Notes: generated by a model from the letters alone, not told the origin. Positions 1 to 9,771 are shown, numbered from the stretch's first letter. The stretch is DNA of 64,000 nt from Pseudomonas asplenii (GCF_900105475.1 NZ_LT629777.1:3100001-3164000), one strand, 5' to 3'. Numbers and translations: made by a program.

Positions 1-1
1 C

Positions 2-949
2 GCGATTGCCGAGGCGGATTGGCTGGACCTGTCCAGCGGCCTGGCGCCTTGGCCCTGGCCGATCCCCGCGATTCCCGAGCGCGCCTGGGCGCGTCTGCCG
101 GAAACCGATGATGGCCTGGAACGCGCCGCCTGTGCCTACTACGGTGCGCCGCTGGCCTTGCCGGTACCCGGTTCCCAGGCGGCGATTCAAGCCTTGCCGC
201 AAGTGCGTCGGGCAGGCAAGGTCGGGGTGCTCTCGCCGTGTTATGCCGAACATGCCGAGGCCTGGCGCCGCAACGGTTACATCGTGCGTGAAGTGCTGGA
301 GCACGAGATCGATTTCTTTCTCGACAGCCTCGACGTGCTGGTGGTGGTCAACCCGAACAACCCCACGGGCCTGAAGCTGTCGCCCGAACAACTGTTGGAG
401 TGGCATGCTCGGCTGGCTCAGCGCGGTGGCTGGCTGGTGGTCGACGAAGCGTTCATGGACAACACCCCGCAACAGAGCCTGGCTGCGCACACCCACAAGG
501 TCGGATTGATCGTGCTGCGTTCGTTCGGCAAGTTCTTTGGCCTGGCCGGTGTACGCCTGGGGTTCGTCCTGGCCGAGCGCAAGCTGCTCAAGCTGTTGGC
601 CGAGCAGATTGGTCCCTGGGCGGTGGCGGGACCGACGCGGGTGCTGGGCCAGGTCTGCCTGGCCGACAGCGCCGGCCACGCCCGGCAGCGACAACGCAGC
701 GAAGAGGCCAGCCAGCGCCTGGAAACCTTGCTGGCAAACCATGGATTCGCCCCCCAGGGCGGCTGTGCGTTGTTCCAATGGCTGATCAGCAACCGCGCCG
801 AACACCTGCACGAATTCATGGCACAGCGCGGGATCCTGCTGCGGCTGTTTGCCCAGAACAGCAGTCTGCGGTTTGGCCTGCCGCCGGACGAAGTCGGTTG
901 GTTGCGCCTGGAGCAGGCGTTCAAGGCTTATAACGAGGAGCACCCATGA
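2..949 (+). CDS. cobD: Threonine-phosphate decarboxylase, 5' end outside window
   Basis: PLP-dependent fold-type I enzyme that decarboxylates L-threonine-O-3-phosphate to (R)-1-amino-2-propanol phosphate for the cobalamin nucleotide loop. The reading frame is open from base 2 and its first residues ([13 protein letters not shown]) are the usual N-terminal part of the family, so only a short N-terminus is missing. The PLP lysine lies in [10 protein letters not shown], and the VVNPNNPTG motif of class I/II aminotransferases precedes it. The stop codon overlaps the start of cobQ (ATGA), so the genes are translationally coupled. Some Pseudomonas annotations call this gene cobC. Identification is secure; the true start is not in view. 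Confidence 0.93.
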   Translation, partial: AIAEADWLDLSSGLAPWPWPIPAIPERAWARLPETDDGLERAACAYYGAPLALPVPGSQAAIQALPQVRRAGKVGVLSPCYAEHAEAWRRNGYIVREVLEHEIDFFLDSLDVLVVVNPNNPTGLKLSPEQLLEWHARLAQRGGWLVVDEAFMDNTPQQSLAAHTHKVGLIVLRSFGKFFGLAGVRLGFVLAERKLLKLLAEQIGPWAVAGPTRVLGQVCLADSAGHARQRQRSEEASQRLETLLANHGFAPQGGCALFQWLISNRAEHLHEFMAQRGILLRLFAQNSSLRFGLPPDEVGWLRLEQAFKAYNEEHP

Positions 950-2400
950 GCACCCTGATGGTCCAGGGCACCACCTCGGATGCCGGCAAGAGCACGCTGG
1001 TGACGGCGCTGTGCCGCTGGCTGACTCGCCAGGGCATCCGCGTGGTGCCGTTCAAACCCCAGAACATGGCGCTCAACAGCGCGGTGACCGCCGACGGCGG
1101 CGAGATCGGCCGGGCCCAGGCGGTCCAGGCCCAGGCGGCCGGGCTGCAACCGCACACCGACATGAACCCGGTACTGCTCAAGCCCAACAGTGACACCGGG
1201 GCCCAGGTGATCGTCCATGGCCGCGCAGTCACCACCATGAATGCTGTCGCCTATCACGACTACAAGGCCATCGCCATGCAGGCGGTGCTGGCGTCCCACC
1301 AGCGTCTGAGCCGCGACTATCCGGTGGTGATGGTCGAGGGCGCTGGTTCCCCGGCAGAGATCAACCTGCGGGCTGGCGATATTGCCAACATGGGTTTTGC
1401 CGAGGCGGTGGATTGTCCGGTGTTGCTGATTGCCGACATCAATCGCGGCGGCGTTTTCGCTCATCTGGTGGGCACCCTGGAGCTGTTGTCGCCGAGCGAG
1501 CAGGCCCGGGTGAAGGGCTTCATCATCAACCGTTTTCGGGGCGATATCGCCTTGCTGCAGCCTGGGCTGGATTGGCTGGAGGCCCGCACCGGCAAGCCGG
1601 TGATCGGCGTGCTGCCCTATGTCATGGACCTGCACCTGGAGGCCGAGGATGGTCTGGACCGGCGCCAGATCGAAAAGCTCGACCAGGTCCTGAAGGTGGT
1701 GGTGCCGGTGTTGCCGCGCATCAGCAACCATACCGACTTTGATCCGTTGCGCCTGCATCCCCAGGTCGACCTGCAGTTCGTCGGCCCCGGCGAGGCGATC
1801 CCGGCGGCGGATCTGATCATCCTGCCCGGTTCGAAAAGCGTACGCAGCGACTTGACCTATCTGCGCCAGAATGGCTGGGAAACCGCGATCAACCGGCACC
1901 TGCGCTACGGTGGCAAGGTGCTGGGCATTTGTGGTGGCTTGCAGATGCTCGGCGAGCAGGTACACGATCCACTGGGGCTCGAAGGCCCGGCGGGCTCCAG
2001 TGCCGGTTTCGGCCTGCTGGCGTTCAGCACCGCGCTTGAGCGCGAGAAGCAGTTGCGCAATGTGCGTGGGCATCTGTCGCTGGAGAACGCCGAGATCAGC
2101 GGTTACGAGATTCATGCTGGCGTGACCACCGGCGCGGCGTTGGAGCGGCCGGCGGTACTGCTGGAAGACGGGCGTTGCGACGGCGCCTGCAGTGCCGATG
2201 GGCAGATCCTCGGGACCTACCTGCACGGCCTGTTCGAGTCGCCCGATTCCTGTGCGGCGCTGCTGCGCTGGGCCGGGCTGGAAGCGGTACAGGAGGTGGA
2301 TTATCACGCCCTGCGCGAGCGGGATATCGAACGCCTGGCCGATCTGGTCGAGCGGCATCTGGACACGGCTCGTCTGCGTGAGCTGTGCGGTCTTGATTAA
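946..2400 (+). CDS. cobQ: Cobyric acid synthase
   Basis: Glutamine-dependent amidation of adenosylcobyrinic acid a,c-diamide at positions b, d, e and g to give cobyric acid. At 484 residues it has the normal family length. The N-terminal half is the dethiobiotin-synthetase-like ATPase domain with the loop [10 protein letters not shown] near residue 9. The C-terminal half is a class I glutamine amidotransferase with the catalytic cysteine in GICGGLQML and a histidine in GTYLHGLFE. It overlaps cobD by four bases and is followed closely by cobU. A long open frame on the opposite strand over this gene is only its shadow. Confidence 0.96.
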   Translation: MSTLMVQGTTSDAGKSTLVTALCRWLTRQGIRVVPFKPQNMALNSAVTADGGEIGRAQAVQAQAAGLQPHTDMNPVLLKPNSDTGAQVIVHGRAVTTMNAVAYHDYKAIAMQAVLASHQRLSRDYPVVMVEGAGSPAEINLRAGDIANMGFAEAVDCPVLLIADINRGGVFAHLVGTLELLSPSEQARVKGFIINRFRGDIALLQPGLDWLEARTGKPVIGVLPYVMDLHLEAEDGLDRRQIEKLDQVLKVVVPVLPRISNHTDFDPLRLHPQVDLQFVGPGEAIPAADLIILPGSKSVRSDLTYLRQNGWETAINRHLRYGGKVLGICGGLQMLGEQVHDPLGLEGPAGSSAGFGLLAFSTALEREKQLRNVRGHLSLENAEISGYEIHAGVTTGAALERPAVLLEDGRCDGACSADGQILGTYLHGLFESPDSCAALLRWAGLEAVQEVDYHALRERDIERLADLVERHLDTARLRELCGLD

Positions 2401-2415
2401 GCGGGTCGATTGAAT

Positions 2416-2937
2416 ATGCAGCAACTGATTCTGGGCGGAGCCCGTTCCGGCAAGAGCCGCCTGGCCGAGCGCCTGGCGCAGGAGAGCGGGCTACAGGTGA
2501 TCTATGTCGCCACCAGCCAACCGCTGGATGGCGAGTTGAGTGAGCGGATTGCCTTGCACCGCCAGCGCCGGCCTGCCCATTGGCAACTCATCGAGGAGCC
2601 GCTGCAACTGGCGCGGGTTTTGCGCGACAACGCTGCTGCCGATACCTGTCTGCTGGTGGACTGCCTGACCTTGTGGCTGACCAACCTGCTGATGCTGGAT
2701 GATGCATCGCGCCTGTCGGCCGAGCGCGACGCCCTGTTGGACTGCCTGGCACATCTGTCGGGCGAAATACTGTTTGTCAGCAACGAGACCGGTCTGGGTG
2801 TCGTGCCGCTGGGCGAATTGACTCGCCGCTATGTCGATGAAGCCGGTTGGCTGCATCAAGCCCTGGCCGAACGTTGTCAGCGTGTCGTACTGACCGTTGC
2901 CGGCCTGCCCCTGACTTTGAAAGGACCTGCGTTATGA
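2416..2937 (+). CDS. cobU: Adenosylcobinamide kinase / adenosylcobinamide-phosphate guanylyltransferase
   Basis: Bifunctional enzyme that phosphorylates adenosylcobinamide and then transfers GMP to make adenosylcobinamide-GDP. The P-loop GGARSGKS is at residues 7-14, and the family motif [11 protein letters not shown] lies in the C-terminal third. The length of 173 residues fits the family. The start chosen is ATG at 2416, which gives [14 protein letters not shown]; a TTG two codons upstream is also open, and neither has a strong Shine-Dalgarno sequence. The stop overlaps the cobT start (ATGA). Confidence 0.93.
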   Translation: MQQLILGGARSGKSRLAERLAQESGLQVIYVATSQPLDGELSERIALHRQRRPAHWQLIEEPLQLARVLRDNAAADTCLLVDCLTLWLTNLLMLDDASRLSAERDALLDCLAHLSGEILFVSNETGLGVVPLGELTRRYVDEAGWLHQALAERCQRVVLTVAGLPLTLKGPAL

Positions 2938-3989
2938 ATCAATCGTGGTGGCTGGACCCATGCAAGGCAATCGACGGGCAAGCCCGGGACGCGGCGTTCG
3001 AGCGTCAGCAGCAGTTGACCAAACCCACCGGTTCGCTCGGCCTGCTGGAGCAGGTGGCGGTACAGCTGGCCGGTTTGCAGGGTCGGCTCAAGCCGCGTGT
3101 TGACCACTTGTGGATCGCGATTTTCGCCGGTGACCATGGCGTGGTCGCGGAGGGCGTATCGGCCTACCCGCAGGAAGTCACCGGGCAGATGCTGGCCAAT
3201 TTTGTTGCCGGCGGTGCGGCGATCAGCGTGTTGGCGCGGCAGTTGGGGGCGCAGTTGGATGTGAATGACCTCGGTACTGTCACGCCGATGCTCAATCTGC
3301 CGGGCGTGCGTCATTTGCAGATCGGTGCGGGTACCGCGAACTTCACCCAGGGACCGGCGATGACCGAGGCCCAGGGCCGGCTTGCGCTGGAGGCCGGGCG
3401 TGACAGCGTGCGGCGTGCCGTGGCGGCCGGGAGCGAGCTGTTCATCGGCGGTGAAATGGGTATCGGCAATACCACCTCGGCGAGCGCGGTGGCGTGCGCC
3501 TTGCTCGGCTGCCCGGCGAGCCTGCTTGCCGGTCCGGGCACCGGTTTGGATGCGGCGGGGATCAGTCGCAAGACGCAGGTGATCGAGCGGGCGCTGGCGT
3601 TGCATGCCGGGCAGGCCAGCGAGCCTTTGCAGGCCCTGTTGCGCTTCGGTGGCTTCGAGATCGCGGCATTGACCGGGGCTTATCTGGCCTGTGCCCAGGA
3701 AGGCGTGGCGGCACTGGTCGACGGTTTCATCTGCAGCGTGGCGGCGATGGTCGCGGTGCGGCTGAATCCTGGCTGCCGCGACTGGCTGATTTTTGGTCAT
3801 CGTGGCGCAGAGCTGGGTCATCGGCATGTGTTGGAAACCCTGTTGGCCGAGCCGTTGCTGGAATTGGACTTGCGCCTGGGGGAAGGCAGCGGCGCGGCGT
3901 TGGCGGTGCCACTGGTGCGCCTGGCCTGTGACCTGCACGGCCAGATGGCGACCTTTGCCGAAGCGGCAGTGGCGGATCGGCCGGCATGA
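2934..3989 (+). CDS. cobT: Nicotinate-nucleotide--dimethylbenzimidazole phosphoribosyltransferase
   Basis: Makes alpha-ribazole 5'-phosphate from nicotinate mononucleotide and 5,6-dimethylbenzimidazole, the lower-ligand precursor of cobalamin. The 351-residue product has the family features TKPTGSLG near the N-terminus, a [17 protein letters not shown] segment and the [13 protein letters not shown] loop. The open frame extends upstream, but ATG 2934 gives the normal N-terminus ([13 protein letters not shown]) and overlaps the cobU stop by four bases. The 3' end overlaps cobC. Confidence 0.95.
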   Translation: MNQSWWLDPCKAIDGQARDAAFERQQQLTKPTGSLGLLEQVAVQLAGLQGRLKPRVDHLWIAIFAGDHGVVAEGVSAYPQEVTGQMLANFVAGGAAISVLARQLGAQLDVNDLGTVTPMLNLPGVRHLQIGAGTANFTQGPAMTEAQGRLALEAGRDSVRRAVAAGSELFIGGEMGIGNTTSASAVACALLGCPASLLAGPGTGLDAAGISRKTQVIERALALHAGQASEPLQALLRFGGFEIAALTGAYLACAQEGVAALVDGFICSVAAMVAVRLNPGCRDWLIFGHRGAELGHRHVLETLLAEPLLELDLRLGEGSGAALAVPLVRLACDLHGQMATFAEAAVADRPA

Positions 3990-4564
3990 CCACGCTGCAT
4001 CTGGACCTGCTGCGCCATGGCGAAACCGAACAAGGCGGTGGCCTGCGCGGCAGCCTGGACGATGCCCTGACCGACCAGGGCTGGGAGCAGATGCGTCAGG
4101 CGGTGTTGGGGCGTGGTCCCTGGCGCCGATTGGTGAGTTCGCCCCTGCAGCGTTGTGCCCGGTTTGCCGAGGAACTGGGCGAACGGCTCAGGTTGCCCGT
4201 CGAGCTGGAAAGGGATCTGCAGGAGCTGCATTTTGGAACCTGGGAAGGACAGAGCGCGGCGGCGTTGATGCAGACCGATGCCGAAGCCCTGGGGCGCTTC
4301 TGGACTGACCCTTATGGGTTCACTCCGCCGGAAGGTGAGCCGGTATCGCAATTTGCCGAGCGGGTGCTGGCGGCAGTGGCACGTTTGCAGCAGCGCTACG
4401 CGGGCGAACGGGTATTGCTCATCAGTCATGGTGGGGTGATGAAGCTGCTGCTGGCCCAGGCCCGGAGATTGCCTCGCGAGCAACTGCTGCAGGTCGAAGT
4501 GGCACACGGTGCGATGTTCACCTTGCAGGTGTCGGTTGAGGGTCGGCTGGAGGAGCTGCAGTGA
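3986..4564 (+). CDS. cobC: Alpha-ribazole phosphatase (histidine phosphatase family)
   Basis: Member of the phosphoglycerate-mutase-like histidine phosphatase superfamily. Position between cobT and cobS makes alpha-ribazole-5'-phosphate dephosphorylation the likely role. The catalytic LRHGETEQ motif is at residues 9-16, and the second histidine motif ISHGG is near residue 150. It is 192 residues long and overlaps both neighbours by four bases, as expected in a coupled operon. The general phosphatase fold is certain; the substrate is inferred from context. Confidence 0.9.
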   Translation: MTTLHLDLLRHGETEQGGGLRGSLDDALTDQGWEQMRQAVLGRGPWRRLVSSPLQRCARFAEELGERLRLPVELERDLQELHFGTWEGQSAAALMQTDAEALGRFWTDPYGFTPPEGEPVSQFAERVLAAVARLQQRYAGERVLLISHGGVMKLLLAQARRLPREQLLQVEVAHGAMFTLQVSVEGRLEELQ

Positions 4565-5298
4565 GTCTGCTGCCGTTCTGGATTGCCCTGCAGTTTCTCA
4601 GCAGTCTGCCGATTCGCTTGCCAGGCATGCCGCAACCCCAGGAGTTGGGGCGTTCGTTGCTCTGGTATCCACTGGTTGGCCTGCTGCTGGGCAGCGGCCT
4701 GTACGGGGTCGACTGGCTGTTGTCGGCAGCACCACCCATGCTGCATGCCGCCTTGCTGCTGACGCTTTGGGTGCTGTTCAGCGGCGGTCTGCACCTGGAT
4801 GGGCTGGCTGACAGCGCCGATGCCTGGTTGGGCGGTTTTGGTGATCGGGAGCGGACGCTGACGATCATGAAGGACCCGCGCAGTGGGCCGATTGCCGTGG
4901 TGACGCTGGTCCTGGTCCTGCTGTTGAAGTTCTGTGCCTTGCTGGCGCTGATCGAGCAACAGCAGACCTTCGCCCTGATCCTGGCCCCGCTGATCGGGCG
5001 CACTGCGTTGTTGGGCCTGTTCCTGGTGACGCCGTATGTGCGCTCTGGCGGATTGGGCCAGGCACTGGCCGATCATCTGCCGCGGCGTACCGGTTGGCAG
5101 GTGTTGCTGGTGAGCGCCCTGGCCTGTCTGGTGCTGGCAGGATGGCACGGGGCGGTTGCGCTGTTGTTGGCGACGGGGTGTTTCTGCTGGTTGCGACACC
5201 TGATGATGCGGCGCTTGGGCGGTACGACCGGCGATACCGCCGGAGCGCTGCTGGAATTGCTGGAGATGACGGTGCTGGTCGGGTTGGCACTGCTCTGA
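4561..5298 (+). CDS. cobS: Adenosylcobinamide-GDP ribazoletransferase (cobalamin synthase)
   Basis: Integral membrane enzyme that joins adenosylcobinamide-GDP and alpha-ribazole(-phosphate) to give adenosylcobalamin (phosphate). The protein is 245 residues with several hydrophobic segments and the family motif LDGLADSADAWLGG with its aspartates, followed by MKDPRSGPIA. It is the last gene of the cobalamin run; about 70 bases then separate it from an unrelated regulator. Confidence 0.95.
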   Translation: MSLLPFWIALQFLSSLPIRLPGMPQPQELGRSLLWYPLVGLLLGSGLYGVDWLLSAAPPMLHAALLLTLWVLFSGGLHLDGLADSADAWLGGFGDRERTLTIMKDPRSGPIAVVTLVLVLLLKFCALLALIEQQQTFALILAPLIGRTALLGLFLVTPYVRSGGLGQALADHLPRRTGWQVLLVSALACLVLAGWHGAVALLLATGCFCWLRHLMMRRLGGTTGDTAGALLELLEMTVLVGLALL

Positions 5299-5349
5299 GA
5301 GACGTCCCGGGTGCCTGTGAGTATTGATTGAACTTGTATTTCAAAAGTA

Positions 5350-5365
5350 ACGGGTATATACACGC
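5350..5365. promoter_or_regulatory. Candidate MarR operator, upstream copy
   Basis: The sequence ACGGGTATATACACGC lies immediately before the MarR-type start codon at 5369. It shares CGGGTATATAC with a perfect 14-bp palindrome in front of the neighbouring MFS gene. The shared motif in the two upstream regions suggests that the regulator binds both, repressing itself and the transporter. This is inference from sequence symmetry only. Confidence 0.55.
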
Positions 5366-5368
5366 ATC

Positions 5369-5782
5369 ATGTTATCCACAGACTGCTTATGCATCAGCCT
5401 GCGTCGCGCCGCTCGTGGCGTCAGCAGGCATTACGACGGCGCTCTTGACGGCTTCGGGATCAACGTTGCGCAGTATTCTTTGCTGTGCAATCTCCGGCGT
5501 CTGGATAAACCGAGTATTTCAGGACTGGCCGAGGCGATGGGGCTGGACCGCAGCACCCTGGGCCGTAATCTGCGGGTACTCGAAGGCGAGGGCCTGGTGA
5601 AGATGAGCGAGGGCTCGGACCAGCGTAATCGCCTGGTCTGTCTGACGGCATTGGGGGCTCAGCGGCTGGATGAGGCCTTTCCCGCCTGGGAGGCGGCGCA
5701 GCAGCGCCTGGCCGAGCGGCTCGGTGATGAAAAGCGCGCCGCCTTGCTGGCGTTGTTGGATGAACTGGCAGATGGCGAGTAA
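5369..5782 (+). CDS. MarR family transcriptional regulator
   Basis: A 137-residue winged-helix regulator. The recognition part is visible as PSISGLAEAMGLDRSTLGRNLRVLEGEGLVKM followed by the wing segment SDQRNRLVCLT, typical of MarR proteins. It lies 51 bases upstream of an MFS transporter on the same strand, and palindromic CGGGTATATAC motifs precede both genes, so it probably controls the transporter in response to an exported or imported ligand. The ligand is unknown. Start ATG 5369 is preceded directly by the candidate operator and has no obvious Shine-Dalgarno sequence. Confidence 0.88.
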   Translation: MLSTDCLCISLRRAARGVSRHYDGALDGFGINVAQYSLLCNLRRLDKPSISGLAEAMGLDRSTLGRNLRVLEGEGLVKMSEGSDQRNRLVCLTALGAQRLDEAFPAWEAAQQRLAERLGDEKRAALLALLDELADGE

Positions 5783-5803
5783 TCGCCTTCATTTGAATCA
5801 AAG

Positions 5804-5817
5804 CGGGTATATACCCG
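5804..5817. promoter_or_regulatory. Candidate MarR operator, perfect palindrome
   Basis: CGGGTATATACCCG is a perfect 14-bp palindrome in the 51-base gap between the MarR gene and the MFS gene. The same core occurs imperfectly before the MarR gene. Size, symmetry and position fit a MarR dimer site. Confidence 0.65.
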
Positions 5818-5833
5818 TTATCGGAGAACAATA

Positions 5834-7042
5834 ATGACATCGCTCTGGCGTAGCAGCGGCTGGATTCTTCTCGGGAGTGCGCTGATTCTGGCGTTATCGC
5901 TGGGGGTACGGCATGGCTTCGGCCTGTTCCTGCCGCCGATGAGTGCACAGTTCGGCTGGGGGCGTGAGGTGTTTGCCTTTGCCATTGCCTTGCAGAACCT
6001 GATCTGGGGGCTGGCACAGCCCTTTACCGGGGCGCTGGCCGACCGTTTCGGCGCGGCCAGGGTGGTGCTGGTCGGCGGCCTGCTGTACGCCCTTGGGCTG
6101 GTGTTCATGGGGCTGTCCGATTCGGCCTTGAGCCTGTCGCTGAGCGCCGGCCTGCTGATTGGCGTCGGCCTCTCGGGGACTTCCTTCTCGGTGATTCTCG
6201 GCGTGGTCGGAAGGGCTGTCGCACCCGAGCAGCGCAGCATTGCCATGGGCATTGCCAGTGCTGCCGGCTCGTTCGGCCAGTTTGCGATGTTGCCGGGCAC
6301 CCTGGGACTGATCGGCTGGCTGGGCTGGTCGTCGGCCTTGTTGGTACTCGGTGTGCTGGTGGCGCTGATCGTGCCACTGGTGGCCATGCTCAAGGACCAG
6401 CCACTGCCGGTCCTGGCCGGCGAGCAGACGCTGGCTGAGGCGTTACGCGAAGCCTGTGCGCATCCTGGCTTCTGGTTGCTGGCATTCGGATTTTTCGTCT
6501 GTGGCTTCCAGGTGGTGTTCATTGGTGTGCACCTGCCGGCTTATCTGGTGGACCAGCATCTGCCGGCCAGTGTCGGGACCACGGTGCTGGCACTGATTGG
6601 CCTGTTCAACATCTTCGGGACCTACACCGCCGGCTGGCTTGGCGGACGGATGTCCAAGCCGCGCCTGCTGACCGCCCTGTATCTGGCCCGGGCAGCGGTG
6701 ATCGGGCTGTTTCTCTGGCTGCCGGTAACCCAGACCAGTGTCTATCTGTTCGGCATGGCCATGGGCTTTCTCTGGCTATCGACCGTACCGTTGACCAACG
6801 GTACCGTGGCGACCCTTTTTGGGGTACGAAACCTTTCCATGTTGGGTGGGATAGTTTTCCTGTTCCACCAGTTGGGCTCCTTCCTCGGCGGCTGGCTGGG
6901 CGGTGTGGTGTATGACCGCATGGGCAGCTACGACCTGATCTGGCAGGTGGCAATTCTCCTGAGCCTGTTGGCGGCGGCCCTGAATTGGCCGGTCCGCGAG
7001 CGGCCAGTGGCGCGTCTTCAGGCGCAAGCGGGGGCGGCGTGA
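5834..7042 (+). CDS. MFS transporter
   Basis: A 402-residue major facilitator protein with about twelve hydrophobic segments. The loop between helices 2 and 3 carries the usual G-x-x-x-D-R signature (GALADRFGAARV). It resembles the monocarboxylate/oxalate-formate-type family that begins with a GVRHGFGLFLPPM segment. The upstream MarR gene and operator indicate ligand-dependent control. The stop codon overlaps the GTG of a 40-residue membrane peptide. The substrate cannot be assigned. Confidence 0.88.
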   Translation: MTSLWRSSGWILLGSALILALSLGVRHGFGLFLPPMSAQFGWGREVFAFAIALQNLIWGLAQPFTGALADRFGAARVVLVGGLLYALGLVFMGLSDSALSLSLSAGLLIGVGLSGTSFSVILGVVGRAVAPEQRSIAMGIASAAGSFGQFAMLPGTLGLIGWLGWSSALLVLGVLVALIVPLVAMLKDQPLPVLAGEQTLAEALREACAHPGFWLLAFGFFVCGFQVVFIGVHLPAYLVDQHLPASVGTTVLALIGLFNIFGTYTAGWLGGRMSKPRLLTALYLARAAVIGLFLWLPVTQTSVYLFGMAMGFLWLSTVPLTNGTVATLFGVRNLSMLGGIVFLFHQLGSFLGGWLGGVVYDRMGSYDLIWQVAILLSLLAAALNWPVRERPVARLQAQAGAA

Positions 7043-7161
7043 GTTCGCTGTGGTCGAAGGTGTTGGCCCTGGCCGTTCTGGCGCTCTTGCTGGTACTCGC
7101 CTGGTGGGGCTGGCATCGTGGCGGCCTGGCGCTGATGCAACTGGGCATGGGCGTTTGTTAG
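7039..7161 (+). CDS. Small single-span membrane protein, 40 residues
   Basis: A short frame starting with GTG that overlaps the MFS stop by four bases (GTGA). It encodes MSSLWSKVLALAVLALLLVL followed by AWWGWHRGG and ends at TAG 7161. It has one strongly hydrophobic helix and a short basic/aromatic tail. The coupling and the composition suggest it is expressed with the transporter, perhaps as an accessory peptide, but no function is known to me. It could be chance; the stop-start overlap is the main support. Confidence 0.5.
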   Translation: MSSLWSKVLALAVLALLLVLAWWGWHRGGLALMQLGMGVC

Positions 7162-7232
7162 GGGAGGCTTGCTAGGGCAGCGCGCAGGCGAGTAACGTCG
7201 TAGAGTGAGTTCTTTACCTGAGGATGCAGGAT

Positions 7233-7784
7233 ATGGCGATGCGCTGGTTACTGGTGCCTACGGTTTTGCTGGCTTTTTCGGGGGCTGCCGCAGCGGCCGA
7301 TTGTCCCGCGTTGTTGCAGGGACAGTTACCCAAGTTGCGAGCCAAGGAGTCCATCGATCTGTGCCAGAAGTTCGCCGGCAAGCCGCTGGTGATCGTCAAT
7401 ACCGCCAGCTTCTGCGGCTTCGCACCTCAGTTCAAGGGGCTGGAGGCGCTGTATCAGCGCTACAAGGGGCAGGGGCTGGAATTGATCGGTGTGCCGTCCG
7501 ATGACTTCAAGCAGGAGTCCAAGGACGGTGCCGAGACGGCCAAGGTCTGCTACGTGAACTACGGTGTCACCTTCACCATGACCGAGCCGCAGGTGGTCAG
7601 GGGCGAGAATGCGGTGCATCTGTTCAAGGTCCTGGGCGAGCAGGGCGGGGCGCCGAAGTGGAATTTCTACAAGTATGTGGTGGATCGCCAGGGCAAGTTG
7701 ATCGCGCATTTTTCCAGCCTGACCAAGCCGGATAGTCCGGAGTTGATCGAGGCGGTGGAAAAGGCGATTGCTTCGAAACCCTGA
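7233..7784 (+). CDS. Glutathione peroxidase family protein, exported
   Basis: Thioredoxin-fold peroxidase of the GPx family, with cysteine instead of selenocysteine in [16 protein letters not shown]. The resolving and tetrad region includes the [10 protein letters not shown] segment near the C-terminus. An N-terminal signal peptide ([20 protein letters not shown]) predicts a periplasmic location, so the reductant is more likely a periplasmic thiol carrier than cytoplasmic glutathione. ATG 7233 is preferred because GAGGA lies 8-9 bases upstream; ATG 7224 is in frame but immediately abuts that sequence. It is convergent with fadL across a shared terminator. Confidence 0.88.
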   Translation: MAMRWLLVPTVLLAFSGAAAAADCPALLQGQLPKLRAKESIDLCQKFAGKPLVIVNTASFCGFAPQFKGLEALYQRYKGQGLELIGVPSDDFKQESKDGAETAKVCYVNYGVTFTMTEPQVVRGENAVHLFKVLGEQGGAPKWNFYKYVVDRQGKLIAHFSSLTKPDSPELIEAVEKAIASKP

Positions 7785-7797
7785 GAACACAGCCATT

Positions 7798-7824
7798 AAA
7801 AAACCCGCCGAGGCGGGTTTTTTT
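7798..7824. terminator. Bidirectional intrinsic terminator
   Basis: The stem CCCGCC/GGCGGG with a two-base loop is flanked by A-runs on the left and T-runs on the right. It sits between the convergent peroxidase and fadL genes and can end transcription from both sides. Confidence 0.88.
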
Positions 7825-7860
7825 CTGTTTAACCGATAAGCCGTTCAGGCTCTCTGCGGA

Positions 7861-9144
7861 TCAGAACTTGTACGTTGCGCCCAGGCCATAGCCCCACGCG
7901 CTGTTTTCGTACTTGGCGCTGTAGTTGTTCAGAGTGTTGCTCTTGTTGACGGTAACATCTTCTTCCTTCAGGTAGGAGACCGCTGCATCAATGGTCAGGT
8001 TATCGCTAATGGCGTACCCCAGGCCCGCACTGAGGATGGTGCGATCGCCGGTCGGAATGCGTGGCGAACGATCAGTGTTGTTGGTTGGCGACTGGTCGAA
8101 GGTCAGACCAGTACGAACTACCCATTGCTTGTTCAACTGGTACGAAGTGCCTACGGCATAAGCCCAGGTATCGTGCCAATTCTGTGGCTCGCTGATAGAG
8201 CCGAACAGTGCTGGTGCCACTCCAACCGGGGAGGCTGCGGTGACACCTTCATTGTTGACGGTGATGTCTTTCAGACGACTCCAGCGAGTCCAAGTGGCAC
8301 CTGCATATAGCTTCCAGGCATCGTTCATATCCTGGGTGACCGACAGATCGTACGATTCAGGCGTTTCGATTTTCAGCGAAGCGTCATAGCGAGCACTTTG
8401 TAGAAGAGCACCTGGAGTACCGGCACCTGGAGTAATGTCAGTATGCCCTTCAAGCTTGTACTTCACCTTCGAGTGATAGGTCAGGCCTACGCGGGTGGTA
8501 TCGGTCGCCTGGACCAGAATACCTGCGTTGAAGCCCAGAGCTGTGTCATCACCCTTGATCTTGACATTGGTGTCGTTCGGCAGGAATGGGCTGAGCCTAA
8601 TATCCGATTGTAGCTCACCGGAGATACGGTTGATGGTCGGACCGAAACCGATCGACACCTTGTCGTTGAAGGCGTAGCTGATGGTTGGCTGCAAGGTGAC
8701 GACCTTGACTTCGCTCTTGCTACCAAAAGCGCGGCCCTGGAAGTTGCTTTCGTAGTTGGTTACCAGGCCGAACGGTGCATAGGCACCGAAACCGACTGCC
8801 CAGTTGTCGTTGAGGCGGTTTGTGTAAAACAGCATTGGAACCGTGGTGAACGGCACCATGTCGCCCTTGTTGGTGCCGCTGTAGCGGCCGCTTGCATCCT
8901 TGATATCGGTGGTTGCATCAATGGACGCAGCGCCGACAGTAATTTGCTGGCCCGCAAGACGGGACATACCGGCAGGGTTGCCATAGACAGTGCTTGCATC
9001 ATCGGCAGCGGACGATCGACCCGCAAAACCAGTACCCATCCCGCTGATACTCTGTTCGTTGAGAGCAAAGCCGCTCGCGAACAGTTGGGTGGATGCCAGG
9101 GTAACGGCGAGGCTGAGTGTGGTCTTGAGCATTACTTTTTTCAT
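7861..9144 (-). CDS. fadL: Outer-membrane long-chain fatty acid transporter (FadL/OmpP1/TodX)
   Basis: A 427-residue outer-membrane beta-barrel of the FadL family that takes up long-chain fatty acids or other hydrophobic compounds. A signal peptide (MKKVMLKTTLSLAVTLASTQ) is followed by the mature start SGFALNEQSISGMGTGFAG and the YGNPAGM motif of the N-terminal hatch. The C-terminus ends in an aromatic residue (YGLGATYKF), the normal barrel assembly signal. The gene stands alone on the minus strand with its own ~140-base leader. Confidence 0.94.
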   Translation of the reverse strand: MKKVMLKTTLSLAVTLASTQLFASGFALNEQSISGMGTGFAGRSSAADDASTVYGNPAGMSRLAGQQITVGAASIDATTDIKDASGRYSGTNKGDMVPFTTVPMLFYTNRLNDNWAVGFGAYAPFGLVTNYESNFQGRAFGSKSEVKVVTLQPTISYAFNDKVSIGFGPTINRISGELQSDIRLSPFLPNDTNVKIKGDDTALGFNAGILVQATDTTRVGLTYHSKVKYKLEGHTDITPGAGTPGALLQSARYDASLKIETPESYDLSVTQDMNDAWKLYAGATWTRWSRLKDITVNNEGVTAASPVGVAPALFGSISEPQNWHDTWAYAVGTSYQLNKQWVVRTGLTFDQSPTNNTDRSPRIPTGDRTILSAGLGYAISDNLTIDAAVSYLKEEDVTVNKSNTLNNYSAKYENSAWGYGLGATYKF

Positions 9145-9288
9145 TATTAGAACTCCGTGGTGATCACCGAGGCGAAAATTACCAACATTTTTGCTTTGGC
9201 GCTATAGGCTGTATCGCAGGAGATAGAGCGGTTTTGTAGGACAATCCAACCAGAATCGTCAGGTTTTTCTGAATTCGATGTTGAATGA

Positions 9289-9771
9289 CTAGCAAGCGAC
9301 AAAATTGACCGATGAGTCACAATTTTTCCAGGCCTGGGTGAAGTCGCGTAAACGTCCCTGTGGCTGGAAAGTCTGTCGCCAGATCCGCGCCATTCCGATC
9401 AGGTCGTCTATGGCCGGCAGTCGCAGTTGCTGTTGTTCGATCAGCAGCCAGGCAATGGCGGTGGCATAGCGCAGGTTGACGGTCAGTTCGAGATGCGGGC
9501 TGCTCAGAAAGGCATGTTGGCTGGCCAGGCCGCGCACCAGGCTGGCCAGTTCCGGGTCTTGGGCCAGGTAGTGGTCCCAGAGTTCGGCGTGGCGGCGTTC
9601 GCCGATTCGATACAGGCCGTGACCGCTGCGATTGTGCAGGGCCGAGCCCAGGTCCGATTGGCTGGCGGCGATGCCCAGCAGCAGGGCTTCTGCGCATTGA
9701 CTGTGACGACCCAGGTACATCAGGGTCGGGCGAATCACATAGAGGCGCAATTCCCTCGCGGCAATACCCAT
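9289..9771 (-). CDS. Conserved hypothetical protein
   Basis: A 160-residue protein with no signal peptide and no domain I can name. It opens with ELRLYVIRPTLMYLGRHS and continues with an acidic/aromatic helical pattern (AELWDHYLAQDPELASL). The pattern recalls small hypothetical proteins seen in Pseudomonas genomes and prophages near lytic enzymes, but this is memory of a pattern and not a demonstrated relation. A GAGGG sequence lies just upstream of ATG 9771. It is transcribed in the same direction as fadL but separated by a ~140-base gap. Confidence 0.65.
   Translation of the reverse strand: MGIAARELRLYVIRPTLMYLGRHSQCAEALLLGIAASQSDLGSALHNRSGHGLYRIGERRHAELWDHYLAQDPELASLVRGLASQHAFLSSPHLELTVNLRYATAIAWLLIEQQQLRLPAIDDLIGMARIWRQTFQPQGRLRDFTQAWKNCDSSVNFVAC

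Noticed and set aside
928-2424. A 498-residue open frame on the minus strand
   Set aside because: Antisense shadow of cobQ; the plus-strand frame has full family motifs.
5370-5378. DnaA-box sequence at the MarR start codon
   Set aside because: A single box formed by the first codons of the gene, without a partner; most likely chance.
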